From Bacillus massiliigorillae (GTDB taxonomy: Bacteria > Bacillota > Bacilli > Bacillales > DSM-1321), in assembly GCF_000380245.2 (NCBI RefSeq), contig NZ_HG428743.1:45772-109771 (forward strand): a DNA stretch of 64,000 bases, given 5' to 3'. Positions 1 through 8,219 of the stretch are shown here, one piece after another. A program made the translations under genes and the position numbers. Positions within the stretch are counted from its first letter, which is position 1; each line of letters begins with the position of its first letter. Under the pieces are notes generated by a model. It did no database searches. It saw only the letters and a program-made list of their open reading frames with translations, and was not told the DNA's origin.

Positions 1-16
1 TAATCGCTTTTTTGTG

Positions 17-1345
17 TTACATATTTTTCATTTTCTCTAATGTTTGTAGGACAGATGCTGGAGGTAATTGGCCGTGAATATTGACGCGTGGAACGAGATA
101 TAAGCCGTTTTTCTGTACGTCTAAAATGCCGCGATCTGTTGTGACAGACATCTTAAAACCAACTTTTTTCACGATGGCTTCAGCTTCTTGACTATATATA
201 CCTTTTGGATATGAGAAGGCAATAACCGGCTTACCTGTATGGTTTTCAAGTAATTGTTTAGACAACGTGAAATCGTTATAAATACGTGTTTCATATTGTT
301 CCTTTGTCTCTAACACACCATGAATCTTAATTGGTCCCACCACTTTACCGTTCTTTCCATAAGCTGCATGAGCATCATTTGTATGACTTTCAATTGCTAC
401 TAAACCACTATCGCTCATTTCCTCAATTTCATCCCATGTTAACTTTTCATATTCACTTGGATGATTTTGTGGATTTTCGATAAAATCCGTAATGATAAAG
501 ATGGTAGCTTTCATATTTAACTCTTTTAAAATAGGAAATACATACTGAAAATTGCTTTTATAACCATCATCAAACGTTATCATGACAGGGTTTTCTGGCA
601 TGATTTGTAGTCCGTTTTGGATATCTAATATATCTTGCGCTGTAATAGTTGTATAGCCTTGTGCCTTTAATAGCTCCATTTGCTTTCGGAACACATCTGG
701 ATGAATGATTGTTCCTGATTGCTTATTTGGATCTAAATGATGATACATAAGAACAGGAATCCTTGTTGTAATGGCCACGGGCTCTTTCGATTGTGGCTCT
801 TCTTTTGTGATTGTTATTTCAGAAGCTGGTGCCTTACCAATTGTTACTTGATTCCCGATGCGTGTAACCTTCTGATGCAATCCTTTAGCTACAATCTCAA
901 CAGGTACATATACTTCACCGTAATTCTCGAATGGACGAACCGTATTAGACACGATCTTACCATCTATTTGTGCTTCTTTTTGACCGATAAAAAATTGTGT
1001 TTTTGTATCCTTGTACGTCATTGTATAGACGTTATCTTGATACTCTGTTTTAGCGCCGAATTGCTCTGCTATGATTCTAGCAGGTACATATACGTCATTG
1101 AGACGAATAACTGGTACAATGCTTTCATTCTCGCTAATTTGCATTTTTTCACCATTTGCAACGAACGTCGAATTATTGACTTCGATTGTGACCGACTTCT
1201 CTGGTTTGGCGGGCTTTTCCGATGCACTGGCTTTTTCCGACCCTCCCTTTGCTTGCTGCTCCATCTTACTAAAAGCTAACATAGCTACCAATGCTATTCC
1301 GCAGCATAAACCAATAATTGCAAACATAAAACCTTTTTTCATCAT
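17..1345 (-). CDS. Exported polysaccharide deacetylase with copper amine oxidase-like N-terminal domain
   Basis: Predicted extracellular or membrane-anchored carbohydrate esterase 4 enzyme that removes acetyl groups from a cell-wall or surface glycan. The 442-residue product has a hydrophobic N-terminal segment (about residues 6-25), a low-complexity Lys/Ser/Glu linker, a copper amine oxidase-like N-terminal domain (about 55-170, with the repeated VYVPxxIxAxxL signature), and a NodB-type catalytic domain (about 195-440). Visible catalytic motifs are TFDDGY at 257-262, SHTNDAH around 320-326 and SYPKG near the C-terminus. The start is supported by AGAGGGGGAAA just upstream. The stop codon lies at the window edge, but the gene appears complete. 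The glycan substrate is unknown; peptidoglycan is the likeliest. Confidence 0.9.
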   Translation of the reverse strand: MMKKGFMFAIIGLCCGIALVAMLAFSKMEQQAKGGSEKASASEKPAKPEKSVTIEVNNSTFVANGEKMQISENESIVPVIRLNDVYVPARIIAEQFGAKTEYQDNVYTMTYKDTKTQFFIGQKEAQIDGKIVSNTVRPFENYGEVYVPVEIVAKGLHQKVTRIGNQVTIGKAPASEITITKEEPQSKEPVAITTRIPVLMYHHLDPNKQSGTIIHPDVFRKQMELLKAQGYTTITAQDILDIQNGLQIMPENPVMITFDDGYKSNFQYVFPILKELNMKATIFIITDFIENPQNHPSEYEKLTWDEIEEMSDSGLVAIESHTNDAHAAYGKNGKVVGPIKIHGVLETKEQYETRIYNDFTLSKQLLENHTGKPVIAFSYPKGIYSQEAEAIVKKVGFKMSVTTDRGILDVQKNGLYLVPRVNIHGQLPPASVLQTLEKMKNM

Positions 1346-1404
1346 TTTCCCCCTCTAATCTACCTTTTGCTTCAGAAACACACATTCTAGTAAAAATAAA
1401 GTGA

Positions 1405-1572
1405 AACTTTAATCGGTGAGGGTTTTCATCCATTCCCCACCGATTATTAGTTGAACCAATCGGGTTCTTACTGGTGGTTGATCTCCCACTTACTCATCTA
1501 CGTGTCTTCACTGCCTTGTTGAAGTGGGAGTCTTAGCACTAGTTTGAACGGGATAAAATTCTCCCCTAGTCA
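1405..1572 (-). mobile_element. IS200/IS605-like end remnant with nested hairpins (possible orphan omega-RNA scaffold)
   Basis: A non-coding stretch with overlapping hairpins: AATCGGTG pairing with CACCGATT (1411-1447), CCGATT pairing with AATCGG (1440-1464), and CTCCCACTT (1483-1491) pairing with AAGTGGGAG (1522-1530). Read on the minus strand, the order resembles the palindromic 3' ends that follow tnpB genes in Bacillus IS200/IS605-type elements. No tnpA or tnpB reading frame survives nearby. This assignment rests on pattern recognition only. It could also be an unrelated structured RNA or a terminator cluster. Confidence 0.35.
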
Positions 1573-1899
1573 TGCTTGTTCATCTACTTATTATTATGTC
1601 TAACTATATAGACGCAGGAAGTTACCATTTAGTTTAAGTTTCGACTAAATTTTTTCACAAAAAAATAGCTGACTACCGTCAGCATGGTATTATGTGAAAA
1701 CTATTTGAATTCTATATTACATAATTATTAAATATTTTACTACAATTAAAATTACTTTAATAGGGAAAAATAGAAAAAGATAACTTATACAAGCAAATAC
1801 TTTTTAAATTGATACACATCTCCCATAAACTAAACATACTTTTTTTATATAATTTTCAATACTAAATATATTAAAAATACCCAAGAGGGTGATAATAGA

Positions 1900-2601
1900 A
1901 TGTTCAAAAAAAGATTGCTCATACTTGTGCTGCTAGCAATATCACTTATTGCGGCTTTAGAGTTACTAAATTCATATAAAACACATAAAGAAATGAAAAT
2001 ACTACAACAAGAATCGCATCAAATTCTTACAGAAAGTAACAAAAACCTGCCATTTTCTAATCTAAAGACAAACATGAAAAATAATACGATTAACATTGAT
2101 CTTGATATAGATACTAGTTTCGATAACTTACAGCCCATTTCGCAATTTGCATATTTCGAATATTTCAGCAAGAAGTTACGATTTGAATTACTTCATAATG
2201 AGTACAAAAATGATTTATACAAATTCGATATTATGGTTACTGCACACTCCAATAACAAGGCATTCCAGTATAATAATACATTGCCAAATAAACAAATGAT
2301 TTATAAAGTTACAAGTTATCTTTCCATTAATCAAAAAGTAATATATACTTCTTCCGAATTTAAAAAGGACTATGACATCCTACTTGCCCAAATACCAAAA
2401 GAAAAAGTGAATGGTCATGATGATATTGATATTTATCTTTACGGAGAAAATTTCTTCAATCTCTTGACCAAATATGGAAAATATTTTAATCAAAAACGAG
2501 ACAAAGATACAATTGTTAATGCTGTTATGGAAGAATTCGATATTACCAAGGAAGAATACTATCGAATTTACAATAAATATTATTTATTTTTCGCTAAATA
2601 G
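1900..2601 (+). CDS. Exported protein of an unrecognised five-member paralogous family (copy 1)
   Basis: I do not recognise the family. The 233-residue protein has one N-terminal hydrophobic segment (about residues 5-22) followed by a hydrophilic domain, so it is probably membrane-anchored or secreted. It shares with four other genes in this window an N-terminal block of the form INIxLDIxxSFxxLxPIxQF.xFEYFxKxLRFxLL and a C-terminal block FFxLLTKxxKYxxxxxDxxxIVxAVxxxFxITxEEYxxIYxKYY. GAGGGTGATAA lies upstream of the ATG. It stands alone, with a rho-independent terminator directly after the stop. Confidence 0.75.
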   Translation: MFKKRLLILVLLAISLIAALELLNSYKTHKEMKILQQESHQILTESNKNLPFSNLKTNMKNNTINIDLDIDTSFDNLQPISQFAYFEYFSKKLRFELLHNEYKNDLYKFDIMVTAHSNNKAFQYNNTLPNKQMIYKVTSYLSINQKVIYTSSEFKKDYDILLAQIPKEKVNGHDDIDIYLYGENFFNLLTKYGKYFNQKRDKDTIVNAVMEEFDITKEEYYRIYNKYYLFFAK

Positions 2602-2612
2602 AGAGTGTGAAG

Positions 2613-2643
2613 AGGCTGTGATACAAGTTATCACAGCCTTTTA
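2613..2643 (+). terminator. Rho-independent terminator
   Basis: AGGCTGTGAT and ATCACAGCCT form a 10-bp stem followed by a short T run, directly after the copy-1 family gene. Confidence 0.8.
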
Positions 2644-2733
2644 ATACTTATTCACTAGGGAAGCACTTTTCATTTCAAGCTGTTTTCTTGTATAGTAAAC
2701 AAAGAGTATACATGCGCAAGAGGAGGACTCATT

Positions 2734-3183
2734 TTGGGACGACAGACTTCTGTAAATAAAGAGCACATCAACATTAAATGTGGAATTATTATTGAAAAAG
2801 AAGATAAAATCTTGCTGCAAAGAAATCCAGGTGAGAACTATTGGAGTTTACCTGGTGGAATGATGCAGCTTGGTGAAAAATACGAGGAAACCGCCATCCG
2901 TGGTGTCTTAGAAGAAACAGCTTTAACGATTGAAACGGTGCAGCTCTTCGGCATGCTATCGGGTAGGGATTGCTTCGTCACAAATAAATTCGGAGAAAAA
3001 GCATTTATTCTTCAGGTTGTTTTCTTCACAACGGAGTTTACTGGTAAAGTCAAAATAAAAGACGAAGCCAACCGTGAGCATCGCTTCTACAAGCGAACGA
3101 ACCTTCCAAAAAACCTTAACCCTCAACAAAAAGCATTCATAACGGACTGGAAGGAGCAAAAACCATTTCCAATTATCAACTAA
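2734..3183 (+). CDS. Nudix hydrolase with divergent Nudix box
   Basis: A 149-residue Nudix-fold protein, expected to hydrolyse a nucleoside diphosphate linked to another moiety. The Nudix box runs from Gly42 to Leu64 (G-x5-E-x7 then RGVLEETAL). The canonical R-E-x-x-E-E-x-G is altered at two positions (Gly57 for Glu, Ala63 for Gly), while the metal-binding Glu60/Glu61 pair is kept. The start is TTG at 2734, chosen because AGGAGG lies 7 nt upstream. It sits between two copies of the unknown exported family and is followed by a strong terminator. The substrate is not predictable. Confidence 0.85.
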   Translation: MGRQTSVNKEHINIKCGIIIEKEDKILLQRNPGENYWSLPGGMMQLGEKYEETAIRGVLEETALTIETVQLFGMLSGRDCFVTNKFGEKAFILQVVFFTTEFTGKVKIKDEANREHRFYKRTNLPKNLNPQQKAFITDWKEQKPFPIIN

Positions 3184-3186
3184 AAA

Positions 3187-3239
3187 ACGAGGCTGTGCGA
3201 AAAGTGATTAAAGACCACTTTTCGCACAGCCTCGTTTTT
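3187..3239 (+). terminator. Strong rho-independent terminator with AAAAGTGATT apex
   Basis: Long hairpin (AACGAGGCTGTGCGAAAAGTG pairing across to its complement) followed by TTTTT, after the Nudix gene. Its apex belongs to a terminator family repeated in the first 16 kb. Confidence 0.85.
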
Positions 3240-3367
3240 ACACTTCATGGAACTTTGAACGTTCGCTCTATTTTAATTGATACTTTTTTCACAATCTCCA
3301 CACATTTATCTTATACAATGGAGTGGTTTTCAAGTTATACAAATTTATGTAAAGAGTGATTTCCATC

Positions 3368-4063
3368 ATGTTCAAGAAAAGCCTAGTTCTACTCATTCTC
3401 ATAGTCATGATTATCATTCCATCCTCTGAGCTTCTAAGACCCGATCAATTGCCTAAACATTTGAAAACAGTTGAAGTTGTAACAGCTCAAATCTTGGAAG
3501 AGTATTACCCAAATAAGATCCTTTACAACCCAAAGCTAAAGATTAAAAATCAAAGCATTCACATCTACTTTCAAGTACACAAAGACTTCGAAAGTCTAAA
3601 CTCCTTAGAAAAGTTCGTGAACTTTGAGCTATTTAGTAAGCATTTTCGTTTTATTTTATTTAGCACAAAAAATGATGCTGGTCTTCAAAATTTTGATATT
3701 CATATCTCAGCTGACTATAATGACAATCTGTATGATTACTTTAACGTAGTACAAAACAAACATTTAATTTTCTCTACTGAAAGCAACCTATCATGCAATA
3801 AAAAAACGATTTTTACGTCATCACAATTTAAAGAGCACTCTCAAATGCTAACAGATGATTATTTAATCGAGGAGTTTAACGGACATAGTGATTTAGATAT
3901 CTTTAATTATGCAATTGATTTTTTTAAATTACTCACCAAAAATGCCAAGTATTACAATCCTGAAACGGACAATAATTTAATCCTACAGGCAGTCACAGAA
4001 AAATACGGTATTACACGAGAAGAATACGTAAAGATTTATAAGAAATATTATTTACTCTATTAA
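3368..4063 (+). CDS. Exported protein of the unrecognised paralogous family (copy 2)
   Basis: Paralogue of the gene at 1900-2601. The 231-residue product has an N-terminal hydrophobic segment (about 4-20), the FxxLxxLExFVNFELFSKHFRF block and the C-terminal FFKLLTKxxKYYNPxxDN...ITREEYxxIYKKYY block. The ATG at 3368 was preferred over the upstream codon at 3356 because GAGTGAT lies 8 nt before it and the hydrophobic segment then starts at once. It ends in its own terminator. The function is unknown. Confidence 0.75.
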   Translation: MFKKSLVLLILIVMIIIPSSELLRPDQLPKHLKTVEVVTAQILEEYYPNKILYNPKLKIKNQSIHIYFQVHKDFESLNSLEKFVNFELFSKHFRFILFSTKNDAGLQNFDIHISADYNDNLYDYFNVVQNKHLIFSTESNLSCNKKTIFTSSQFKEHSQMLTDDYLIEEFNGHSDLDIFNYAIDFFKLLTKNAKYYNPETDNNLILQAVTEKYGITREEYVKIYKKYYLLY

Positions 4064-4103
4064 AAAAGATGGTGCGAGTTACAATTTCGCACCGTCTTTT
4101 TTT
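4064..4103 (+). terminator. Rho-independent terminator
   Basis: GGTGCGA pairs with TCGCACC inside an A-run/T-run extended stem ending in seven T residues, right after the copy-2 family gene. Confidence 0.85.
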
Positions 4104-4175
4104 AGGTGTATAATAAATAAACAGAATTTTCAAATTAAAAAAATAATCATTTTTCTAACAACGGAGGGAATAATC

Positions 4176-4805
4176 GTGAGTAATACGTACCAAATCATCG
4201 ATGTAATGTCGTGGAAGAGACAATTGCACTGCCAAATCTTTAGAAATGCCTTACAGCCACAGTATAATGTCTGCTTAGAACTTGATGTAACTCATTTTTG
4301 CAAAAAGATAAAAGAAAACGGCTGGCCATTTTCTTTAGCATTTATTTACACAGTTACGAAATGTGCAAACGATATGGAGGAATTCAGATATCGCTTTTTA
4401 AAAGATGATATCGTGCTCTACGATACCATTCATACGTCGTTTACCTATTTAAATCAAGAAACAGAACTCTTCAAAGTGGTAAATGTACCAATGCAAGATA
4501 CGATTGAAGACTACATAAATATCGCCACACAGACCATCGAAAACCAGAAAGAGTATATTACAGGGCCCGTCGATAATGACGTGTATCAATTCTCATCCTT
4601 GCCATGGATTTCATTCACTCATCTATCTCATACAATATCTGGACAAAAAGATAAGTCCAATCCGATGTTTGATTGGGGCAAATACTACGAAAAAGATGGC
4701 AAACTCATGTTACCATTCTCTGTACAAGTGCATCATTCCTTTATAGATGGCTTCCATATTGGTAAATTGGTTGAACGTCTACAAAGTTATTTGAATGACA
4801 AGTAA
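4176..4805 (+). CDS. Chloramphenicol acetyltransferase-like protein
   Basis: A 209-residue member of the CAT family, which transfers acetyl from acetyl-CoA to a hydroxyl (chloramphenicol in characterised members). The active-site signature HHSFIDGFH is present at 186-194, including the His pair and the structural Asp191. Length matches type A CATs (about 210-220 residues). The start is GTG with GGAGGGA upstream. The gene stands alone, and nothing nearby shows a resistance context. It could be a housekeeping xenobiotic acyltransferase rather than an active resistance gene; which substrate it uses cannot be told from sequence. Confidence 0.85.
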   Translation: MSNTYQIIDVMSWKRQLHCQIFRNALQPQYNVCLELDVTHFCKKIKENGWPFSLAFIYTVTKCANDMEEFRYRFLKDDIVLYDTIHTSFTYLNQETELFKVVNVPMQDTIEDYINIATQTIENQKEYITGPVDNDVYQFSSLPWISFTHLSHTISGQKDKSNPMFDWGKYYEKDGKLMLPFSVQVHHSFIDGFHIGKLVERLQSYLNDK

Positions 4806-4885
4806 GTGAAATAGCTAGAACAAAAAAGAGGTTGTCCAATTAGTCCTATTTGCTACATTTATTTGTATGTACGAGAATGAAATTC

Positions 4886-5054
4886 GTTGATTTTTTAAGG
4901 AGTCATTTGAGTTTCATCTTGACCAAAAGCGCTAAAAATCAGCTTTTTTAGTCTACTAGGCAAAAATAAGATTTAAATGAACACTACTTGGAATAGCACG
5001 AAAAGCGTAAAAGGGCGTTCGAAAAGTGATTACAAATCACTTTTCAGACAGCCC
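4886..5054. repeat. Dispersed ~165-bp non-coding repeat, copy A, ending in a terminator hairpin
   Basis: Aligns over its whole length, at roughly three quarters identity by eye, with 14322-14494. Shared landmarks in order are TTGATTTTTTAAGGAGTC, AAAAGCGCTAAAAATCAGC, a TTTAAATGAA block and a final hairpin GGGCGTT-GAAAAGTGATT/AATCACTTTTC. The last hairpin (5013-5054) probably terminates the minus-strand CPBP gene, whose stop abuts it, or the plus-strand CAT gene. No reading frame is conserved. Confidence 0.6.
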
Positions 5055-5774
5055 CTACATAACAAGTTGACGATTCTGTCTGATCTCTTTTTTGTCTATT
5101 CGTATCCACAAATAAATGGAATATATAAATAGAACAATAATGATTAAATAAGCGTAAACCTTAGTTCCTTCCTGCTGCCCCATGAAGTTCAAAAAGTTAT
5201 TTAAGCCATGAAAAGCAATCGTAATCATAATGGATTGTCTATGGACAATAAGTAGCGACAGTACAAAACCTACCAAAATAGCATAGAGAATCTGAAGAAT
5301 CGTATCTTCAACAGACTGACCACTCATTAATTGCAGAGCATGTGTAATTCCAAAAAGGAAACTAGAGATTACTACTGCCTTCCTAACTCCTATCGACATT
5401 AACATCCGAAGCATAAATCCTCGGAAAAAAGTTTCTTCAATCAAACCTACTACTAAAATCTGCATGATTAACATACTTACCAAATGGGAAATCGAACTTA
5501 CATCAAGCCCTTTATTGCCAATCAGTATGATTAATAACACTAGAACTAATGGTGATATTAATACTAACTGAAAGTTTTTTAATCCATCAAAAAAGTAATA
5601 TGACCATTTCTTTCTCACTAACAAATATAATAAAATCCCCACTGCTAAAGGCACTAGACCAATGAATTGCAAAAATGGACTGGAAGGTGCCTTTACACTA
5701 GAATAGACCCCATTTGCCGTATAAAAAAACATTAACAACAGCTCTAACCCTAGTATTTTCCAAAAAACATTCAT
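5055..5774 (-). CDS. CPBP family intramembrane glutamic endopeptidase
   Basis: Polytopic membrane protein (239 residues from the chosen start) of the CAAX protease/bacteriocin-processing family. The family motifs are visible: EETFFRGFMLR (EExxxR), FGITHAL and HGLNNFLNF. Multiple hydrophobic segments fill the rest. The ATG at 5774 is preferred because AGGGGTGG lies 6 nt upstream; the open frame extends to 5828. A second CPBP gene lies at 15897-16601. The substrate is unknown; roles in protein processing or self-immunity are typical of the family. Confidence 0.85.
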   Translation of the reverse strand: MNVFWKILGLELLLMFFYTANGVYSSVKAPSSPFLQFIGLVPLAVGILLYLLVRKKWSYYFFDGLKNFQLVLISPLVLVLLIILIGNKGLDVSSISHLVSMLIMQILVVGLIEETFFRGFMLRMLMSIGVRKAVVISSFLFGITHALQLMSGQSVEDTILQILYAILVGFVLSLLIVHRQSIMITIAFHGLNNFLNFMGQQEGTKVYAYLIIIVLFIYSIYLWIRIDKKEIRQNRQLVM

Positions 5775-5928
5775 GAAACCACCCCTGAAATCGGAAATAA
5801 CGTCTATTGAGATTATACTCCTCGTCATTGGAAAAACATACTATTTTTAGATGTATTCATAAACAAATATCACACATTTACGTTGAAGTAAAAAATTGAA
5901 GTGGATTTTAAAGCATTAGAATGGGTAA

Positions 5929-5974
5929 AAGGGCTTCAAAAAGTGATTGTAATCACCTTTTGAGGCCCTTTTTG
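5929..5974 (-). terminator. Rho-independent terminator with AAAAGTGATT apex
   Basis: A hairpin with stem GGGCTTC/GAGGCCC around an AAGTGATT..AATCAC apex, followed on the minus strand by T residues. It lies just after the Asp-box protein gene. The flanking 40 bp resembles a degenerate piece of the dispersed repeat at 4886-5054. Confidence 0.75.
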
Positions 5975-5995
5975 ATAGAGTGTAACTATATGAAA

Positions 5996-7285
5996 TTAGC
6001 CTTCTTCTTTACTAGGTGGGGTTACTAACTCTACATATTCCCACGTTTTCCCCATATCTTTAGATTGATATTTCACCATTACACGACCACCTTGGAAATC
6101 TCCTTGGTCACCTTGCCCAACTAATAAGCTGAGCTTTCCGTTTTCCATATAAGGCGTTTCTGGTTGTATGAAAACTTTCTTCCATTCTTCTTTAATTGGA
6201 AGTGTAATCGGTGCAAATGTTTTAGCTCCATTTTCGGTGCGATAAAAGTTCGATGCCTCTCCTTGGACGCTTGGATAGCTCATGAATCCCACGTTTTTGT
6301 CTACAAATCCACCAGATTGTAGAAGCCACGTACTAGGACCAAATCCAGCTTCGTGCCATGTCTTACCGCCATCTGAAGTAGCATATATCACTTGCCCTTC
6401 TTGAGACATTGTTCGATCACTTGTGGCAATAACGTAACCATCTTTTACAGTTGGAAAACTACAGAATTTAACTCGAACACTATTCAATTGGCTAACATTT
6501 GTCGTTTGCCAAGTTGCGCCTTGATCTTCCGAATACACCATCATGAGCCCTGTTTCTTGCGTTCCACCATATACGAACGCTGTTTTTTTAGGTGTAATTA
6601 CATAACTTCCTTCCTGTAGCTCATTATAATGAGAGTTGCCATCGCCAACCTTCGCTAATGTTTCAATCGGAACAGGTACTTCATTCCACGACTTCCCAAA
6701 ATCATAGCTAACGAAGCATTTTTTATTTTCAATTTTATATGTGTACTGCTTTTCCTCAAACGGCTTTTCATTGACGAATTCTTTCTCATATTCGTCTTTT
6801 TCTTTCTGACCATTTGTATTGTATTGTTCTAAATCATACCCAGCAGGTCGCTGCTTTTTATATACTTCATAGGTTGTTTTGCTATTTCCAGCATCTTTTG
6901 TGTTAAACCATAGTACCCATTGATACTTTACTTTAGAGCCTTCTAACATCCCACCTTCAAAAGGTGTTTCTGACCCTTTCACTTTGGCTTTAACGGAGAA
7001 ATCAATTTGGATGACCTTCTTTTGTTCATCAAGAACCGTAAGTTCATCTATCTCATATGTTTCGACTTTCTTGTCACGAGGTACGTATTTTTGTTCATAT
7101 TGCGCGATATACTTATCCAACCACTTTACGCCAACTAGTGTCATATTCATTGTCTGTTCTGTCACCGAAAAGCCTTCTACTGGCTTAAATACTAGTTTGT
7201 TTTGTTCATATGTATAATACGCGAAAAAAATGACTGCAACTAAAAAGACTGTTAATAAAGCTATTATTCCACTTTTTCTACTCAC
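5996..7285 (-). CDS. Membrane-anchored Asp-box (BNR/sialidase-like beta-propeller) protein
   Basis: A 429-residue protein with one N-terminal transmembrane segment and an extracytoplasmic domain carrying four recognisable Asp-box motifs (S/x-x-D-x-G-x-x-W): DFGKSW, DQGATW, DGGKTW and DMGKTW. This is the signature of sialidase/photosystem-assembly-type beta-propellers. No catalytic sialidase residues are obvious, so enzymatic activity is not claimed; such proteins often bind glycans or act in assembly. GTG at 7285 was chosen because AGGGG lies about 7 nt upstream. It is a single gene with its own terminator. Confidence 0.75.
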   Translation of the reverse strand: MSRKSGIIALLTVFLVAVIFFAYYTYEQNKLVFKPVEGFSVTEQTMNMTLVGVKWLDKYIAQYEQKYVPRDKKVETYEIDELTVLDEQKKVIQIDFSVKAKVKGSETPFEGGMLEGSKVKYQWVLWFNTKDAGNSKTTYEVYKKQRPAGYDLEQYNTNGQKEKDEYEKEFVNEKPFEEKQYTYKIENKKCFVSYDFGKSWNEVPVPIETLAKVGDGNSHYNELQEGSYVITPKKTAFVYGGTQETGLMMVYSEDQGATWQTTNVSQLNSVRVKFCSFPTVKDGYVIATSDRTMSQEGQVIYATSDGGKTWHEAGFGPSTWLLQSGGFVDKNVGFMSYPSVQGEASNFYRTENGAKTFAPITLPIKEEWKKVFIQPETPYMENGKLSLLVGQGDQGDFQGGRVMVKYQSKDMGKTWEYVELVTPPSKEEG

Positions 7286-7411
7286 ACCATCGCCCCTCAC
7301 TTTTCTATAAGTTTACCATATTTCTACATGACCTCTTTATTATTGGCGACTCCCAAAAATAAGGGCTCAAACAAATCAAATGAGCTGGGAAATTTTCTCC
7401 AAGCTCACTTT

Positions 7412-7786
7412 TTAATATGTTTTCAAGTGTTTATAGCTCTTTAATTCCCCGTCAGTATTAATCACAACTACATCTTCCCCATAACTAATATGGGCACGAT
7501 AGTATGGATATATTTTCAGCGTAATTTCATATAGCCCTCCCATCCCATATACTTGCTTGATTTTCAATATTTCCGCATCATATGAAGCCCAAGTGAGCCC
7601 TTCAGGTGCATGTTTATCACCCTTGTAAATCTCAACTATTGCTTCATCCACTGGTTTTCGAAGGCTACTTATAAGTGCATATTTGAACGTTTCACATAAT
7701 GGCGTATCAGCTTCATTGATTGTTTTAGCTTGAACAGGGTTTGCGAATAACAGTAGCATCAACCATATCAAAGAGAGTTTTCTCAT
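7412..7786 (-). CDS. Secreted DUF3888-type protein
   Basis: A small protein (about 124 residues) with a clear signal peptide: basic start, hydrophobic core LIWLMLLLFA and probable cleavage after VQA. The remainder, including LCETFKYALISSLRKPVDEAI and the Tyr-rich YEITLKIYPYYRAHISYGED, resembles the DUF3888 family of small secreted Bacillus proteins of unknown function. ATG codons at 7789 and 7786 are both possible; AGAGGTG favours 7786. Confidence 0.7.
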   Translation of the reverse strand: MRKLSLIWLMLLLFANPVQAKTINEADTPLCETFKYALISSLRKPVDEAIVEIYKGDKHAPEGLTWASYDAEILKIKQVYGMGGLYEITLKIYPYYRAHISYGEDVVVINTDGELKSYKHLKTY

Positions 7787-7795
7787 CATAATCAC

Positions 7796-8219
7796 CTCTT
7801 TTTAGTCTTTTAAGAACGAAAATGATTTATACATTTGTCTTTCAGCAAAACAAAAAAGAAGCAAGGAAGAAAACAACGTTTATTTATAGAAAACTTATTT
7901 CCCTCCATTCTTCTCTATTAGTAGTTGCTTTACTCAATTGCACCAAGGTATGTTAATAGACAACTTAAATCACCTGCTGATAGTATAAATTGTTGACTAA
8001 CCACCAGTGCTTGCTTTTATCATCGTTTTCTCTATATCCATTTTGTTTTCTATTACATTTTCGAGTTAATACGAGAAAAAGGAAGCTCTCTTAACGGGAG
8101 CTTCCTTTTTCTGATTTCTTCGATTACATTCTTGTTTCATGCACTTCTAATACCATTCGTCGAAAATTATGTTAAAATTTTGAAGAATACGAATATTTCA
8201 AGGGGGATTATTTAGAGAA
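7796..8219. promoter_or_regulatory. Gene-free leader region with a terminator-like hairpin upstream of the SLH amidase
   Basis: No reading frame of note. A near-perfect hairpin AGGAAGCTC/GAGCTTCCT flanked by AAAAA and TTTTT lies at 8076-8110. It ends no gene on either strand, since both neighbours start rather than stop facing it. It may insulate the amidase from upstream transcription or attenuate a longer leader. Confidence 0.5.

Noticed and set aside
737..1358. Plus-strand frames of 180 and 95 codons
   Set aside because: They are antisense to the well-supported deacetylase gene and have Cys/Trp-rich, non-protein-like composition.
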